Origin: Myxococcales bacterium
GTDB taxonomy: Bacteria; Myxococcota_A; Polyangia; Polyangiales; GCA-016699535
Direction: 5' to 3'
Assembly: GCA_016699535.1 (NCBI GenBank)
Contig: CP064980.1
Span: forward strand, 3,852,001-3,916,000
Length of the DNA stretch: 64,000 nucleotides
In this document: positions 44,658 to 53,575 of the stretch, piece by piece
Position numbering within the stretch: the first letter of the stretch is position 1
How the letters are laid out: the number at the start of each line of letters is the position of its first letter
Program-made: the position numbers and the translations under genes
Notes under the pieces: generated by a model
What the model saw: the letters and a program-made list of their open reading frames with translations, nothing else
What the model was told of the DNA's origin: nothing
Databases searched by the model: none

Positions 44658-44803
44658 TATGGGACGTGTTTTATGCGTGTTTTTTAATAGACTAAGTGTT
44701 TAGGAAGGTGAAACCGCTTTTTTGCACGGTTCCGCGGTCGCACTCCTAACATACCGAAATCCTTTTGTTTTTTTTTGCCTAAAGCATGTCCCCAACCCAT
44801 AGG

Positions 44804-45397
44804 CTAGAGGGTGCCGCTTAGATCGGAGAAACTGCCTTCGAGGTGTAGCGAGTCGATGTGATAGCACTCTTGTCCTGGAGTGCCCAAAGTTACATTGCTA
44901 AGGTCTATGGAATAGGCTTTGCCTTCAATGACGGGGACGGAGGGAAACTCGTGAATGGTGATGTCGCCGGCCGTCGCTAAGACGCCTTTTGAGTTTGGAT
45001 AAACATAAAAGCATAAACCGCTGCCTTCGCAATCAAGTGTATACTCTCCGGTTTGGCCTTTCCATCCATCACCCGAGAGCGTGAACATTTGCAAATCAAC
45101 GCAGGCGGTTTCGGTATTTTGTGTGTCTTGGATTTGGAAAATAGGGTTGTTGGGTTGCGTGCTTGAAAAATCACTCAGGTCCGGCCTGTAGATAGCCGAA
45201 AAATCATTCCACTCAGACGCTGGGATGGGTAGAAGTGCGCAACCGTCATCGGGATTGGTTTCCGTTTCACTTGGTGCTAAAATACCGAGCTCAACGCAAC
45301 TTGGGCCACCTTGAGCGAATCCTGGCAGACTGTTGTCGGAGCAGGCATAAAGAGACGCGGCAACACATAAGGCAGCTAAACAAAGATAAGGTCGCAT
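44804..45397 (-). CDS. Hypothetical secreted lipoprotein
   Basis: A 197-residue predicted lipoprotein: signal MRPYLCLAALCVAAS, lipobox LYAC, then acidic, Ser/Thr-rich sequence with six cysteines. No family is recognised. It starts just right of the inverted-repeat module and stands alone. The mature part has beta-like strands (VPVIEGKAYSIDLSNVTLG), so a small extracellular sandwich domain is possible. Confidence 0.6.
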   Translation of the reverse strand: MRPYLCLAALCVAASLYACSDNSLPGFAQGGPSCVELGILAPSETETNPDDGCALLPIPASEWNDFSAIYRPDLSDFSSTQPNNPIFQIQDTQNTETACVDLQMFTLSGDGWKGQTGEYTLDCEGSGLCFYVYPNSKGVLATAGDITIHEFPSVPVIEGKAYSIDLSNVTLGTPGQECYHIDSLHLEGSFSDLSGTL

Positions 45398-45580
45398 GCG
45401 CGGATCGTAGCTCCACCCCTACGCTTTCGGCAAGGCAAAGTAGGCGAAATATGCATCTGTAGTGAAAAAAGAAAGAAAGGGGAAAGGTTGATTTTGTTGG
45501 ATTTTTTTAGATGGTCGACGAAAAAATGGCCTCAGCGCTATGAGCTGTTACGATTAAAGCCTTAGCTCAGTGGAGACCTT

Positions 45581-45973
45581 ATGAAGCGACTTGTTTTTCT
45601 TTTGCCATGCCTACTGCTTGCCTTCGCCGCGTGCGATGATGAAGCCAGTCCGAAAAGTGATGCGTCCATAGACGCATCAAGCGATGCACAAGGCGATGCC
45701 TCAGCAGACGATGCAGGCAACGCTTCAGATTGGGGCGTGTGCGATGAAGCAGTCGATACATGCATTCTAGAATCAAAAGGCTGCTGTGATCCTTGTGGAA
45801 TACCCACGCAAGACGAACTCGATGCAGTAAATGTTGATTTTATTAATGAACACTTTAACGCCGTATGCGATCAGGTCAATCCCAATTGCCCGAGTTGTCC
45901 CATTGGCGCCAATCCCAAGCTCAGTGCTCAGTGTATTAGCGGGCTGTGCACAGTTGTGGACGAGAATAAATAG
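45581..45973 (+). CDS. Small Cys-rich lipoprotein
   Basis: A 130-residue lipoprotein: signal MKRLVFLLPCLLLAFAAC with a clear lipobox, an Asp/Ser/Ala linker (DASIDASSDAQGDASADD) typical of myxobacterial surface proteins, and a C-terminal Cys-rich domain with CILESKGCCDPCG and CPSCPIGANPK. Function unknown. It converges with the TauE/SafE gene, the ends being 6 bp apart. Confidence 0.68.
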   Translation: MKRLVFLLPCLLLAFAACDDEASPKSDASIDASSDAQGDASADDAGNASDWGVCDEAVDTCILESKGCCDPCGIPTQDELDAVNVDFINEHFNAVCDQVNPNCPSCPIGANPKLSAQCISGLCTVVDENK

Positions 45974-45979
45974 ATCGAC

Positions 45980-46699
45980 TCAAAGGCTTCGTATCAACAC
46001 CAATACTGCCGCCATCACCGACACTGCGAGGGTAGCGGTACGTAGCGGTTTACCTTCTACCCGGCCCGTTAAGAAACGGGAGAGGTAGGTGCCGAGAAGC
46101 AAGGCAGGGCTAAGCAGCGCTGCAATCACAAGCACGTCCATGGTGATGCGGCCTGTAAAAGTTAACGCAATGGCGCTAAGTAAAACGCCCACAAAAAACA
46201 CGGCGCCAAGCGAGGAGCGCATGACGGGACCCGGAAGATCTCGGTACAATAGCGCCAACGGAGGGCCGCCGATTGCGCTTGTCATACTTGCGATGCCAGA
46301 GATAAAACCAGCTACGGTGCGGGTTAATTTTGTTCGCGGTAATGAAACTCCGGAGCCGATAATAAGCGCAGCCAAGAACACCACCAAAGCTAAACTTCGT
46401 TGCAACACGACTTGCGATGCTACGACCAATAGCCAAGCGCCCGCAATGGTGCCTGGAAGGCGTCCGATTAAGATCCAACCAATGCCTTGCCATTCCAAAT
46501 TAGAGCGTTCGCGATAGGCCATAAAAGAGGTCATGGGCAGAGACATCAGAATCTGAGGCATCGGAGCAAACAAGGGATTAATTAATGCCAAAACAGGCAC
46601 GGACAAGACTGCGTAGCCAAAACCAATGGTGCCCTGTACAACACCGGCAAATGCCGTCACTATCCATGCCAGCGTGAGTTGTTGGATGTCAAAATGCAT
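45980..46699 (-). CDS. TauE/SafE-family sulfite/sulfonate exporter-like permease
   Basis: A 239-residue membrane protein with about eight helices and the family's N-terminal repeat, FAGVVQGTIGFGYAVLSVPVLALINPLFA, plus IASMTSAIGGPPLALLYRD in the second repeat. TauE/SafE permeases move sulfite, sulfoacetate or similar anions; the substrate here is unknown. Homology begins at MHFDIQQLTLAW, so the start is 46699; it overlaps the start of the divergent lipoprotein gene by 14 bp. Confidence 0.85.
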   Translation of the reverse strand: MHFDIQQLTLAWIVTAFAGVVQGTIGFGYAVLSVPVLALINPLFAPMPQILMSLPMTSFMAYRERSNLEWQGIGWILIGRLPGTIAGAWLLVVASQVVLQRSLALVVFLAALIIGSGVSLPRTKLTRTVAGFISGIASMTSAIGGPPLALLYRDLPGPVMRSSLGAVFFVGVLLSAIALTFTGRITMDVLVIAALLSPALLLGTYLSRFLTGRVEGKPLRTATLAVSVMAAVLVLIRSL

Positions 46700-49250
46700 A
46701 GCGTTGTGGATGCTCAGTTTCGTACTACTGCCGAGTTGTGGTTCACGCAACCTTTTAGTCGACGACGAAGTTGATGCACCCATAGTTCCGCAAGGCTCAG
46801 AAGAGCTTTGTAACAACGAAGACGATGACCTCGATGGGATCGTTGATGAAGATTTTCGTGATGCCGACGGACGGTATGTGCACACTGAGCACTGCGGAGG
46901 ATGTGATCGCGCATGCACTACGAGCGGTAGCTACGTGATTTCGGTGGGTTGTGAAGTTCTGGACGATGTAGCCACTTGTATCGCACAGCAATGCGAGACA
47001 GGTTATATTCCCGGCCGTAATTCGTTGTGCGTACCCGAAGAACAGCACCTGTGTTTGCCCTGCGTCGATGATGGTGACTGCGGCCTAGCTCTTGGAGCTC
47101 GCTGCGTTGCGATCAGCGATGAGTTGCGTTGCAGCATTCGCTGCACGGACGAATGCCCCGAAGGCTACAGTTGCACCGAAGGCTCGTGTATTCCTTCGGG
47201 GGGAAGCTGTTCTTGCGAGCAAGGCGAATTTTTCGCTGCGGCATGCGCACTTGAAGATCCAGAAGGCAATTTTTGCGTTGGCAGAGCCCAATGCACGGAT
47301 GGTCAGTTTTCAGAGTGTGAAGTGCCCAACGAAGTCTGCGATGAACAGGACAACGATTGTGATGGCGCAATCGATGAAGACTTTAAAAATGCTGTGGGCG
47401 GCTACGATCAGTTTGTTGAGCATTGCGGACGTTGCGGTGGTGATTGCAGCGTTAGTAGTACGCCAACTTTACCCCTAACCTGCGGGGGTGATCCCTTTGC
47501 TCCCAGCTGTATCGTGCTTTGTGAAGAGACGCTCGATGGTTTAGCGCCTGGCGATCATGTCGATGCGGACGGTCAGATTGCCACGGGGTGTGAATGCGTT
47601 TTTGGCTCGCAAAGCGATGAGTCCGGACCTTCGCTGGCCGAAGGCGATGCACTCGACACAAACTGCGATGGCGCAGACGGTATTGTAACGCAGAGTTTTT
47701 ACGTAAGTCCGGATGGCGACGACAATAACCCGGGCTCTCCGAGCAAGCCGCTTCAAAGCATTTCCGAAGCAGTGCTACGTGCCGAAGAGACACTCGAGAC
47801 GGACGCCATTCGTTCTCATATTTTCATCGCTGCTGGCACTTATATTGAAAGTGTTACACTGCCTGCAGGTTTGCATTTGCACGGCGGTTATCGACGCGAT
47901 TTTCGAGAATTGGATCCGGAAGGGTATCGGGTGGATTTACGCGCTCCTTCCAATACGACTGCCTATGGTGGTGCGGCTCTAAGTATTGTTGCGGACATGA
48001 ATCGTGCAAGCTCAGTCGAACGACTTGCCATCTACGGACGCGATGCATTGAGTGACGAGGAACCGGCCATCGCTTTGCATGTGATCAATCCTTCTGGCAG
48101 CATCACGCTTTCGGAACTTTTGTGTTTGCGGGGCGTGGCGCACGTGGCAGCAATGGTGGATCAGGTTCCGCAGGTCAAGTGCCTCGCAACCAGGCTGCGC
48201 AAGGCAGCCAGCCACGCGCCGCAATTGAAGATAGCTCGCATGTCTGCGTTGCCGATGCCAGCAATACAGTACTAGGAGGTGCTGGCGGACAAAACAGTTG
48301 TGGGGATACAGTAGTCTCTGGTGGTCGGGGCGGCGCATCAAACTGCCCATCTTTTTCGGCAAGCCAACAAAGCGGCCAGGCAGGATTCGGATCACACGGG
48401 GGCTCCGGCGGAAGCGGCGGCATGGATTCGGAAGGACCCATCACCGGAGCGGCTTGCGGTAGCTCGGTGTGTTGCGGTCTTGCGGATTTCTCGGTGCCAA
48501 GCGTATTTGTCGGACCGCAGCCGGGGCAAAAGGACAAGACGGAAGCACCGGTAGCTCTGGAAACGGTTGTCAAAACGCCATGGGCAGCTTCATCGATGGC
48601 AGCTGGCAGGCAGGCGAAGCCAATAGCGGAGGCCGTGGTGGCGCTGGCAGTGGCGGCGGCGGCGGCGGCGCCGGTGGTGGCACCGCAATGCGCTGGTATA
48701 GCAATCTTTGCGAGTACGCCGACGGTCTTGGCGGCGGCGGCGGTGGTGGCGGCGGCGGCGGTTGCGGCGGCAGCGGCGGTGGTGCAGCTCATAGCGGCAG
48801 CCCCTCGATTGCGCTCCTCGTGCAATCCAATCAAAGCAATTCAAAAATACCGATCATCAGCAACTGTTTATTGCAATCGCGTGATGGCGGTCATGGTGGA
48901 AACGGTGGTGGCGGCGGAAACGGGGCGCTTGGTGGTAGCGGCGCCATCGGTGGCGCACTTGATCCATCGCAGCTTACGACACCGACCTTGGCAGGCCCCT
49001 TTCCTGGTGCACGCGGCGGGCAAGGTGGCAGCGGTGGCTCAGGTGGTGGCGGCGGCGGTGGCTGTGGCGGTAGCTCCGTTGGCGTGTGGATCGCTGGATT
49101 GTTTCAGCAAGCGCCCAATGTAAGTCTCCTTCAAAGCAACAATGACTTCTCCTCGGCACCGCTGGAGGCGCAGGAAACGGCGGCAGTGGTGGCTCAACCG
49201 GTAGCGCCGGCGTGGCAGGCACGGAAAGTGAAGTGCTCTATGTTCCGTAA
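46686..49250 (+). CDS. MopE-motif, DUF1565 and glycine-rich repeat lipoprotein (copy 1), three frameshifts
   Basis: Signal MSKCIALWMLSFVLLPSCGS gives a lipobox. Then come two MopE-like motifs (CNNEDDDLDGIVDEDF, CDEQDNDCDGAIDEDF), Cys-rich EGF-like stretches, a DUF1565/beta-helix start (FYVSPDGDDNNPGSPSKPLQ) and a long glycine-rich part of GGxGG repeats. The frame breaks three times: at 48118-48121 (one T missing gives FVFAGRGARGSNGG), at 48523-48526 (one G missing gives GAKGQDGSTG) and at about 49159 (one C missing gives APAGGAGNGG). The true end is then TAA at 49248-49250. The paralog downstream, intact, confirms each junction. Confidence 0.8.
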
Positions 49251-51843
49251 TCAAAGCTTCGTCGTATTGAGCGCTTTGCTATGGCTTGCGTTTACTGGCT
49301 GTCCAGACTCAAGTCGTTGTGGACAAGACGAGCAATGCAACTACGTGGATGACGACTGCGACGGCCTTATCGATGAAGACTTCGTCGATACACTTGGAAG
49401 TTATACTGATAAAGCCAACTGTGGTTCATGCGGTGTGGATTGCGATCAAGTTTTTCCGAGTGCCGCACAAACAGCTTGCGTCATCGCCGATACGCCGGCT
49501 GAACTTCCGACTTGTCAGATTGTGCAATGTCCTGACGGAAAAATCATGAGCGAAGAGGGCATCTGCCTGAGTCCTCCTTTTGCGCTGTGCTTGCCATGCG
49601 AGACCGATCAAGATTGCGCCTCACGGGTGCCAGGAGCATTGTGTTTAGAAACAGGTAATGGGGACAAACGTTGCGGACAGCCCTGCAGTCCAGGCGAATG
49701 CCCCAATGGATTTGTATGCAACTCCGAGGAGCAAGCAGATGCTGGCAATTGGAACACCCTCGATAGCGGCCTTCCCCAAAATGGACAATGTATACCTTCA
49801 AGCGGCGTATGTGCTTGTGCATCGGAAACCTTAGGCACTGATTTTGCGTGCTTGCTTGAGAACCCGAACGGGAATCTGCAATGCGCGGGCATGCAGAGCT
49901 GCACCAATACCGGCCTTAGCGAATGTTTGCCGGCCTTTGCTGAAAGCTGCAATCAACTCGACGATGACTGCGACGGGCAAAGCGATGAAGATTTTACCAA
50001 TGAACAAGGTGTGTATGTGCACCCCTTGCACTGCGGAGCATGCCTTAGCCCCTGTGCCGCACCCGGCCCTAATATGCTCGCGACCTGCGAGGCTGTTTCA
50101 ACGACAGCAACTTGCGCTCTAGCCTGCGCTCCAGGTTTTGTGGATGTCGATGGAATTGAAGCAAGCGGTTGCGAATGCCAACTTGCGAGCACTGGCGGTC
50201 CACCCCCTGTGATTGGTGGGGATGCAGATTGCGACGGCAATCCTGACGACAATGACGATTTCATTTACGTGAGCCCAAATGGGAACGATGCGAATACCGG
50301 AGGCTTACTTGATCCCATGCGCAGCATCCAAGCTGGCTTAGTGCGCGGCCAAGCCGTTTCGAAAAATGTATTGGTTGCACGCGGCATCTACGATGGAAGC
50401 GTAAGCTTGCTTGCCGGCGTATCTTTATTCGGGGGTTACAGTCCGAGTTTTCACGAGCGTGATTTAGCCCTCTACCCAACTTGGATCGAACGCCGCAGCG
50501 TGGACCCAGGTAAACCGATAATGAGTTGTGAAGATATTTCAAGCTCAACCCAGATCGATGGCTTTTCGATTACCGGCAGTGATGCAGTCGAGCCGGGACA
50601 AAGTAGCACTACTTTATTTGCCAAAAATTGCGGTCCGTTGGTCAGCTTCAAAAACCTAATCGTCTTTGCTGGACGTGGAGCAGACGGAGAACAAGGCGAG
50701 GATTCCAGTGCTAACTTAGCAAGCCTTGGGTTCACTGATTTAGCACAACTTAATGGGGTAGATGGATCGAATGGAAGGACTGGAACTTCATCGAGTCAAT
50801 TTTGTAGCACCATCACCGCGGGTTCAGGTGGCAACAAAGCCTGTGCATCGTTAAATGTAAGTGGTGGTGTAGGCGGTGCGGCAGCCTGCCCGAACCTGGG
50901 ATGCACAAACGGAAGCCCTTGTGCTAACGCCGGTTGTACAGACTACACCGTAAACAATATTTGCGACTACGACACCGTCTACGCTTTAGCCATTGCGAAT
51001 CCAGCTGCGACAGCGGGCGCGGGATTATCAAACGCTAGCCCTGGCGCCCGCACGTACAATGCACCAACCAATCGCGGAACCTGCAGTTTTTGTGATGATA
51101 ACCCTACCTTACCGCGCAACGGTCAATATGGCAGTGACGGGCAAAGCGGCGATAATGGCTTAGGTGGCGTAGCGTGTTCAACTGCTTCTTCACTCGACGT
51201 TGACAACGGTTTGTTGCTGCAAGGTGAAGGCGGTAACGGCAGCGCAGGAAGCCACGGCGCTGGTGGTGGTGGTGGTAGCGCAGGCGCTGGCTATGCTGTC
51301 ATTGGCGGAACCTCGGGCTCATGTTCCAGCAAAGCTGGCGGAAGCGGCGGCGGCGGTGGTAGCGGTGGATGCGGCGCACCCGGTGCAAACGGTGGCGGAA
51401 GCGGCGGAGGCTCTGTCGGCATCGTGGTCTTCCTAGGCTCCGCGCAGAGTATGGGCCCAAGTTTTGATACCATTCGCGTTGTAACAGCCAGCGGTGGTCG
51501 AGGCGGTGGTGGCGGTGCAGGAGCTTCCGGAGGTAGCGGCGGAAGTGGCGGCAATGGCGGCGTTTCAGATTTTTGGTGTGCTCGAAACGGCGGCCGCGGC
51601 GGCGATGGTGGTGGCGGCGGCGCCGGTGGTGGCGGTGGTGGTGGTTGTGGGGGAAGCAGTCATGGCGTTACTCTTGTTGGTGAAGGACAAGATTTGAGCA
51701 GCTACTCCAATGACATTGCATCTGTTGTCTCGGTCGAATCCGCAGGCGTTGCAGGAGCAGGGGGAAGCGGTGGTTACTCTCCAGGAGAGTCTGGCGAAAC
51801 AGGAAGCACGGGCACGACTCTGCCATTCTTAGTGCTCCCCTAG
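49240..51843 (+). CDS. MopE-motif, DUF1565 and glycine-rich repeat lipoprotein (copy 2)
   Basis: An intact 867-residue paralog of the previous gene. Signal MFRNQSFVVLSALLWLAFTGC is lipidated; NYVDDDCDGLIDEDF and CNQLDDDCDGQSDEDF are putative metal-binding loops; FIYVSPNGNDANTGGLLDPM starts a DUF1565/parallel beta-helix region. The C-terminal 330 residues alternate short unique strands with GGGG-rich blocks such as GGGGGSGGCGAPGANGGGS. Its ATG lies inside the last codons of copy 1 (11 bp overlap), so the two are co-translated. Likely a long, stiff surface protein. Palindromic element B starts 3 bp after its stop. Confidence 0.85.
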   Translation: MFRNQSFVVLSALLWLAFTGCPDSSRCGQDEQCNYVDDDCDGLIDEDFVDTLGSYTDKANCGSCGVDCDQVFPSAAQTACVIADTPAELPTCQIVQCPDGKIMSEEGICLSPPFALCLPCETDQDCASRVPGALCLETGNGDKRCGQPCSPGECPNGFVCNSEEQADAGNWNTLDSGLPQNGQCIPSSGVCACASETLGTDFACLLENPNGNLQCAGMQSCTNTGLSECLPAFAESCNQLDDDCDGQSDEDFTNEQGVYVHPLHCGACLSPCAAPGPNMLATCEAVSTTATCALACAPGFVDVDGIEASGCECQLASTGGPPPVIGGDADCDGNPDDNDDFIYVSPNGNDANTGGLLDPMRSIQAGLVRGQAVSKNVLVARGIYDGSVSLLAGVSLFGGYSPSFHERDLALYPTWIERRSVDPGKPIMSCEDISSSTQIDGFSITGSDAVEPGQSSTTLFAKNCGPLVSFKNLIVFAGRGADGEQGEDSSANLASLGFTDLAQLNGVDGSNGRTGTSSSQFCSTITAGSGGNKACASLNVSGGVGGAAACPNLGCTNGSPCANAGCTDYTVNNICDYDTVYALAIANPAATAGAGLSNASPGARTYNAPTNRGTCSFCDDNPTLPRNGQYGSDGQSGDNGLGGVACSTASSLDVDNGLLLQGEGGNGSAGSHGAGGGGGSAGAGYAVIGGTSGSCSSKAGGSGGGGGSGGCGAPGANGGGSGGGSVGIVVFLGSAQSMGPSFDTIRVVTASGGRGGGGGAGASGGSGGSGGNGGVSDFWCARNGGRGGDGGGGGAGGGGGGGCGGSSHGVTLVGEGQDLSSYSNDIASVVSVESAGVAGAGGSGGYSPGESGETGSTGTTLPFLVLP

Positions 51844-51845
51844 TG

Positions 51846-52075
51846 GTAACTGGTCGGTCCGTGACAAAAGTCACCAGTTAACAAAAAAGTATTGCGAACA
51901 CGAGAACAAAGCTAGAAGACAACTCTTTTTTTCGAGGTTTTCGTAGATTCGAGCGCGCCCACAGGACCGAGGAGGATGGTACATCGGTACCTGACGACGA
52001 GGTCCGAGGACCTAAGCCGAATCTACGACAACCTCGGAAAAAGTCCTTGCTGCCACTACAGACTTACCAGTTACG
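51846..52075. repeat. Palindromic element B with GTAACTGGT terminal inverted repeats
   Basis: GTAACTGGTCGGT at 51846 and TTACCAGTTAC ending at 52075 are terminal inverted repeats. Inner arms CGAGGTTTTCGTAGATTCG and CGAATCTACGACAACCTCG surround a core with GAGCGCGCCCACAG and GGTACATCGGTACC. It is homologous to element A (40168, inverted) through both flanks and starts 3 bp after a stop codon. Confidence 0.82.
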
Positions 52076-52117
52076 TTTGCTTTTTGCAAAGAACGCTAAA
52101 GATGCGTACAAGCAGGC

Positions 52118-53416
52118 GTGGAGCCATCGCAGAGTGATATTTGGAAAGCGGTTAAACTAGTCGCAACCGGAAAAACACTTTGTCAGCATGAGTCCGGCAA
52201 GCTTGCCTTTGCCTATGGACCACTACCCGAAGAAAGCATTGTCGCTCAAGAAGTAGCACTGCAGCACCAAACACTTCACATTGTCCGCTGGGAGCTTCTG
52301 CAAGCAAGCCAAGAACGTAGAATAGCAGCCTGCCCCTACTACGAAAGCTGCGGTGGTTGCGACTGGATGCATATCAACGAGGCGGCTCAATCACGTTTCA
52401 AGCGTGAAATGCTTACAGATGCCTTAAAGCGTATCACTAAAATCGATGTCCCGCCTGGTACCATCACCTTTTACGCAAGCCCCAAGGCCTTGGCTTATCG
52501 CAACCGATTGAAACTCCATATCGATAACAAAGGTCGCTGGGGTCTTCGCGCACATCGCAGCCATGATCTTATTGAAATCTCAAATTGTCTGATCTCAAAT
52601 GCAAAGATCAACGAAGTTATTACTACGCTCCGAAAGTTAGGAAGCGTTCCACCCTTTTTCTCTTCCTGTTCTCAGATGGAGATTCGCGCTTCTTCAACAC
52701 AAAGCTCTGCGCTAGTTGTTTTTTACCCAAAGAAACATGCAAAAAAACAGAAACTCGAACAGCTTTATGCCTCTCTTGAAGGCAAACTTGCTTTATCCAT
52801 CGCGGGACATCCTGAGTTGGGTCCGAGCATTCAAGGGTGGAACAACGGCTCACTCGAGCTCGAGATTCCGGTCACAGCCTTTGTGCAAGTCAATGACGAT
52901 ATAAACGAGTTGATGGTCGAGCGAGTCATTCAAGGAGCAAAACAGCGTAAGCTTCATAGCGTGTGCGATGCATTTTGTGGCGCGGGCAATTTTATTTTGC
53001 CTCTTGTAAAGGCAGGACTTACGGGACTTGGTATTGAAAGCCACCCTCAAGCTATACAAAGCGCCAAAGCAACGTCACAACGCTTAGGCTATGAGCAACA
53101 GGTTGATTTTATCGCCAGCGATGCACAAACAGCTCTTCAAGAGCTAAACCAACGAAAGCAATCGTACGATCTCGTCATTCTTGATCCGCCAAGGCGCGGC
53201 GCTAAAAATCTAGTCGATTATGCCGCCAAAGCAACACGGTCTCATCTTCTCTTTTGTGCGTGCGACCCGGTTAGTCTGGCACGCGACCTAAAAGCGTTTC
53301 TTGAACGAGGCTTTGCGCTGGAACACATCGAACTTTTTGATCTCTTTGCCCAAACGCATCACTTTGAAAGCATCGTGTGGTTAAAAAAAGCACACAATGT
53401 GGCATCGTTACCCTAG
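52118..53416 (+). CDS. 23S rRNA (uracil-5-)-methyltransferase, TrmA/RlmD (RumA) family
   Basis: Methylates a uridine at C5 in rRNA. The 432-residue protein has the 4Fe-4S motif CPYYESCGGCDW (Cys72, Cys78, Cys81), the SAM loop VCDAFCGAGNFILPL, the DPPRRG motif and the nucleophilic Cys in FCACDPVSLARDL. RlmC, RlmD and TrmA differ only subtly, so the exact target uridine is not called. The start is GTG at 52118; no upstream ATG keeps the frame. Its stop overlaps the left arm of the palindrome at 53415. Confidence 0.9.
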   Translation: MEPSQSDIWKAVKLVATGKTLCQHESGKLAFAYGPLPEESIVAQEVALQHQTLHIVRWELLQASQERRIAACPYYESCGGCDWMHINEAAQSRFKREMLTDALKRITKIDVPPGTITFYASPKALAYRNRLKLHIDNKGRWGLRAHRSHDLIEISNCLISNAKINEVITTLRKLGSVPPFFSSCSQMEIRASSTQSSALVVFYPKKHAKKQKLEQLYASLEGKLALSIAGHPELGPSIQGWNNGSLELEIPVTAFVQVNDDINELMVERVIQGAKQRKLHSVCDAFCGAGNFILPLVKAGLTGLGIESHPQAIQSAKATSQRLGYEQQVDFIASDAQTALQELNQRKQSYDLVILDPPRRGAKNLVDYAAKATRSHLLFCACDPVSLARDLKAFLERGFALEHIELFDLFAQTHHFESIVWLKKAHNVASLP

Positions 53417-53575
53417 TGATGCAGTGACCAAAAGATGAACTGAGATCGCAAGATAAAATGGCGCAATGCAAGGAAGAAAAAGGATGGAATATCGGGGATA
53501 TTTCGAGTTTTTCTGACGCCGCAATACACCCTTTCACCGCTGCGAGGCGGATCATCTTTTGGTCACTGCATCACT
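53415..53575. repeat. 161 bp palindromic element with 24 bp perfect arms between convergent genes
   Basis: Left arm 53415-53438 (AGTGATGCAGTGACC...) and right arm 53552-53575 are perfect inverses over 24 bp. The left arm supplies the last two bases of the rlmD-like TAG stop, and the right arm encodes the last codons and TGA of the HutF-like gene (ATGCAGTGA on the minus strand). It may serve as a shared terminator. Confidence 0.85.

Larger units (their letters stand above)
43642..44793. mobile_element. Inverted-repeat-bounded module carrying a nucleotidyltransferase gene pair
   Basis: Perfect 13 bp inverted repeats GGGGACATGCTTT (43642-43654) and AAAGCATGTCCCC (44781-44793) bound the segment. 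A second perfect pair, CGCGGAACCGT (43697-43707) and ACGGTTCCGCG (44726-44736), lies at matching distances of 55 and 57 bp inside. The left end starts 8 bp after the gdhA stop. No transposase is encoded, so this could be a non-autonomous element moved in trans, for example by a REP-type Y1 enzyme. Confidence 0.65.

Noticed and set aside
48122..49254. Long open frames on both strands in the glycine-rich region, including proline-rich and alanine-rich translations
   Set aside because: They come from the repetitive GGC/GGT codons of the real plus-strand genes. The one plus-strand frame that does matter is explained as a frameshifted part of the lipoprotein gene.
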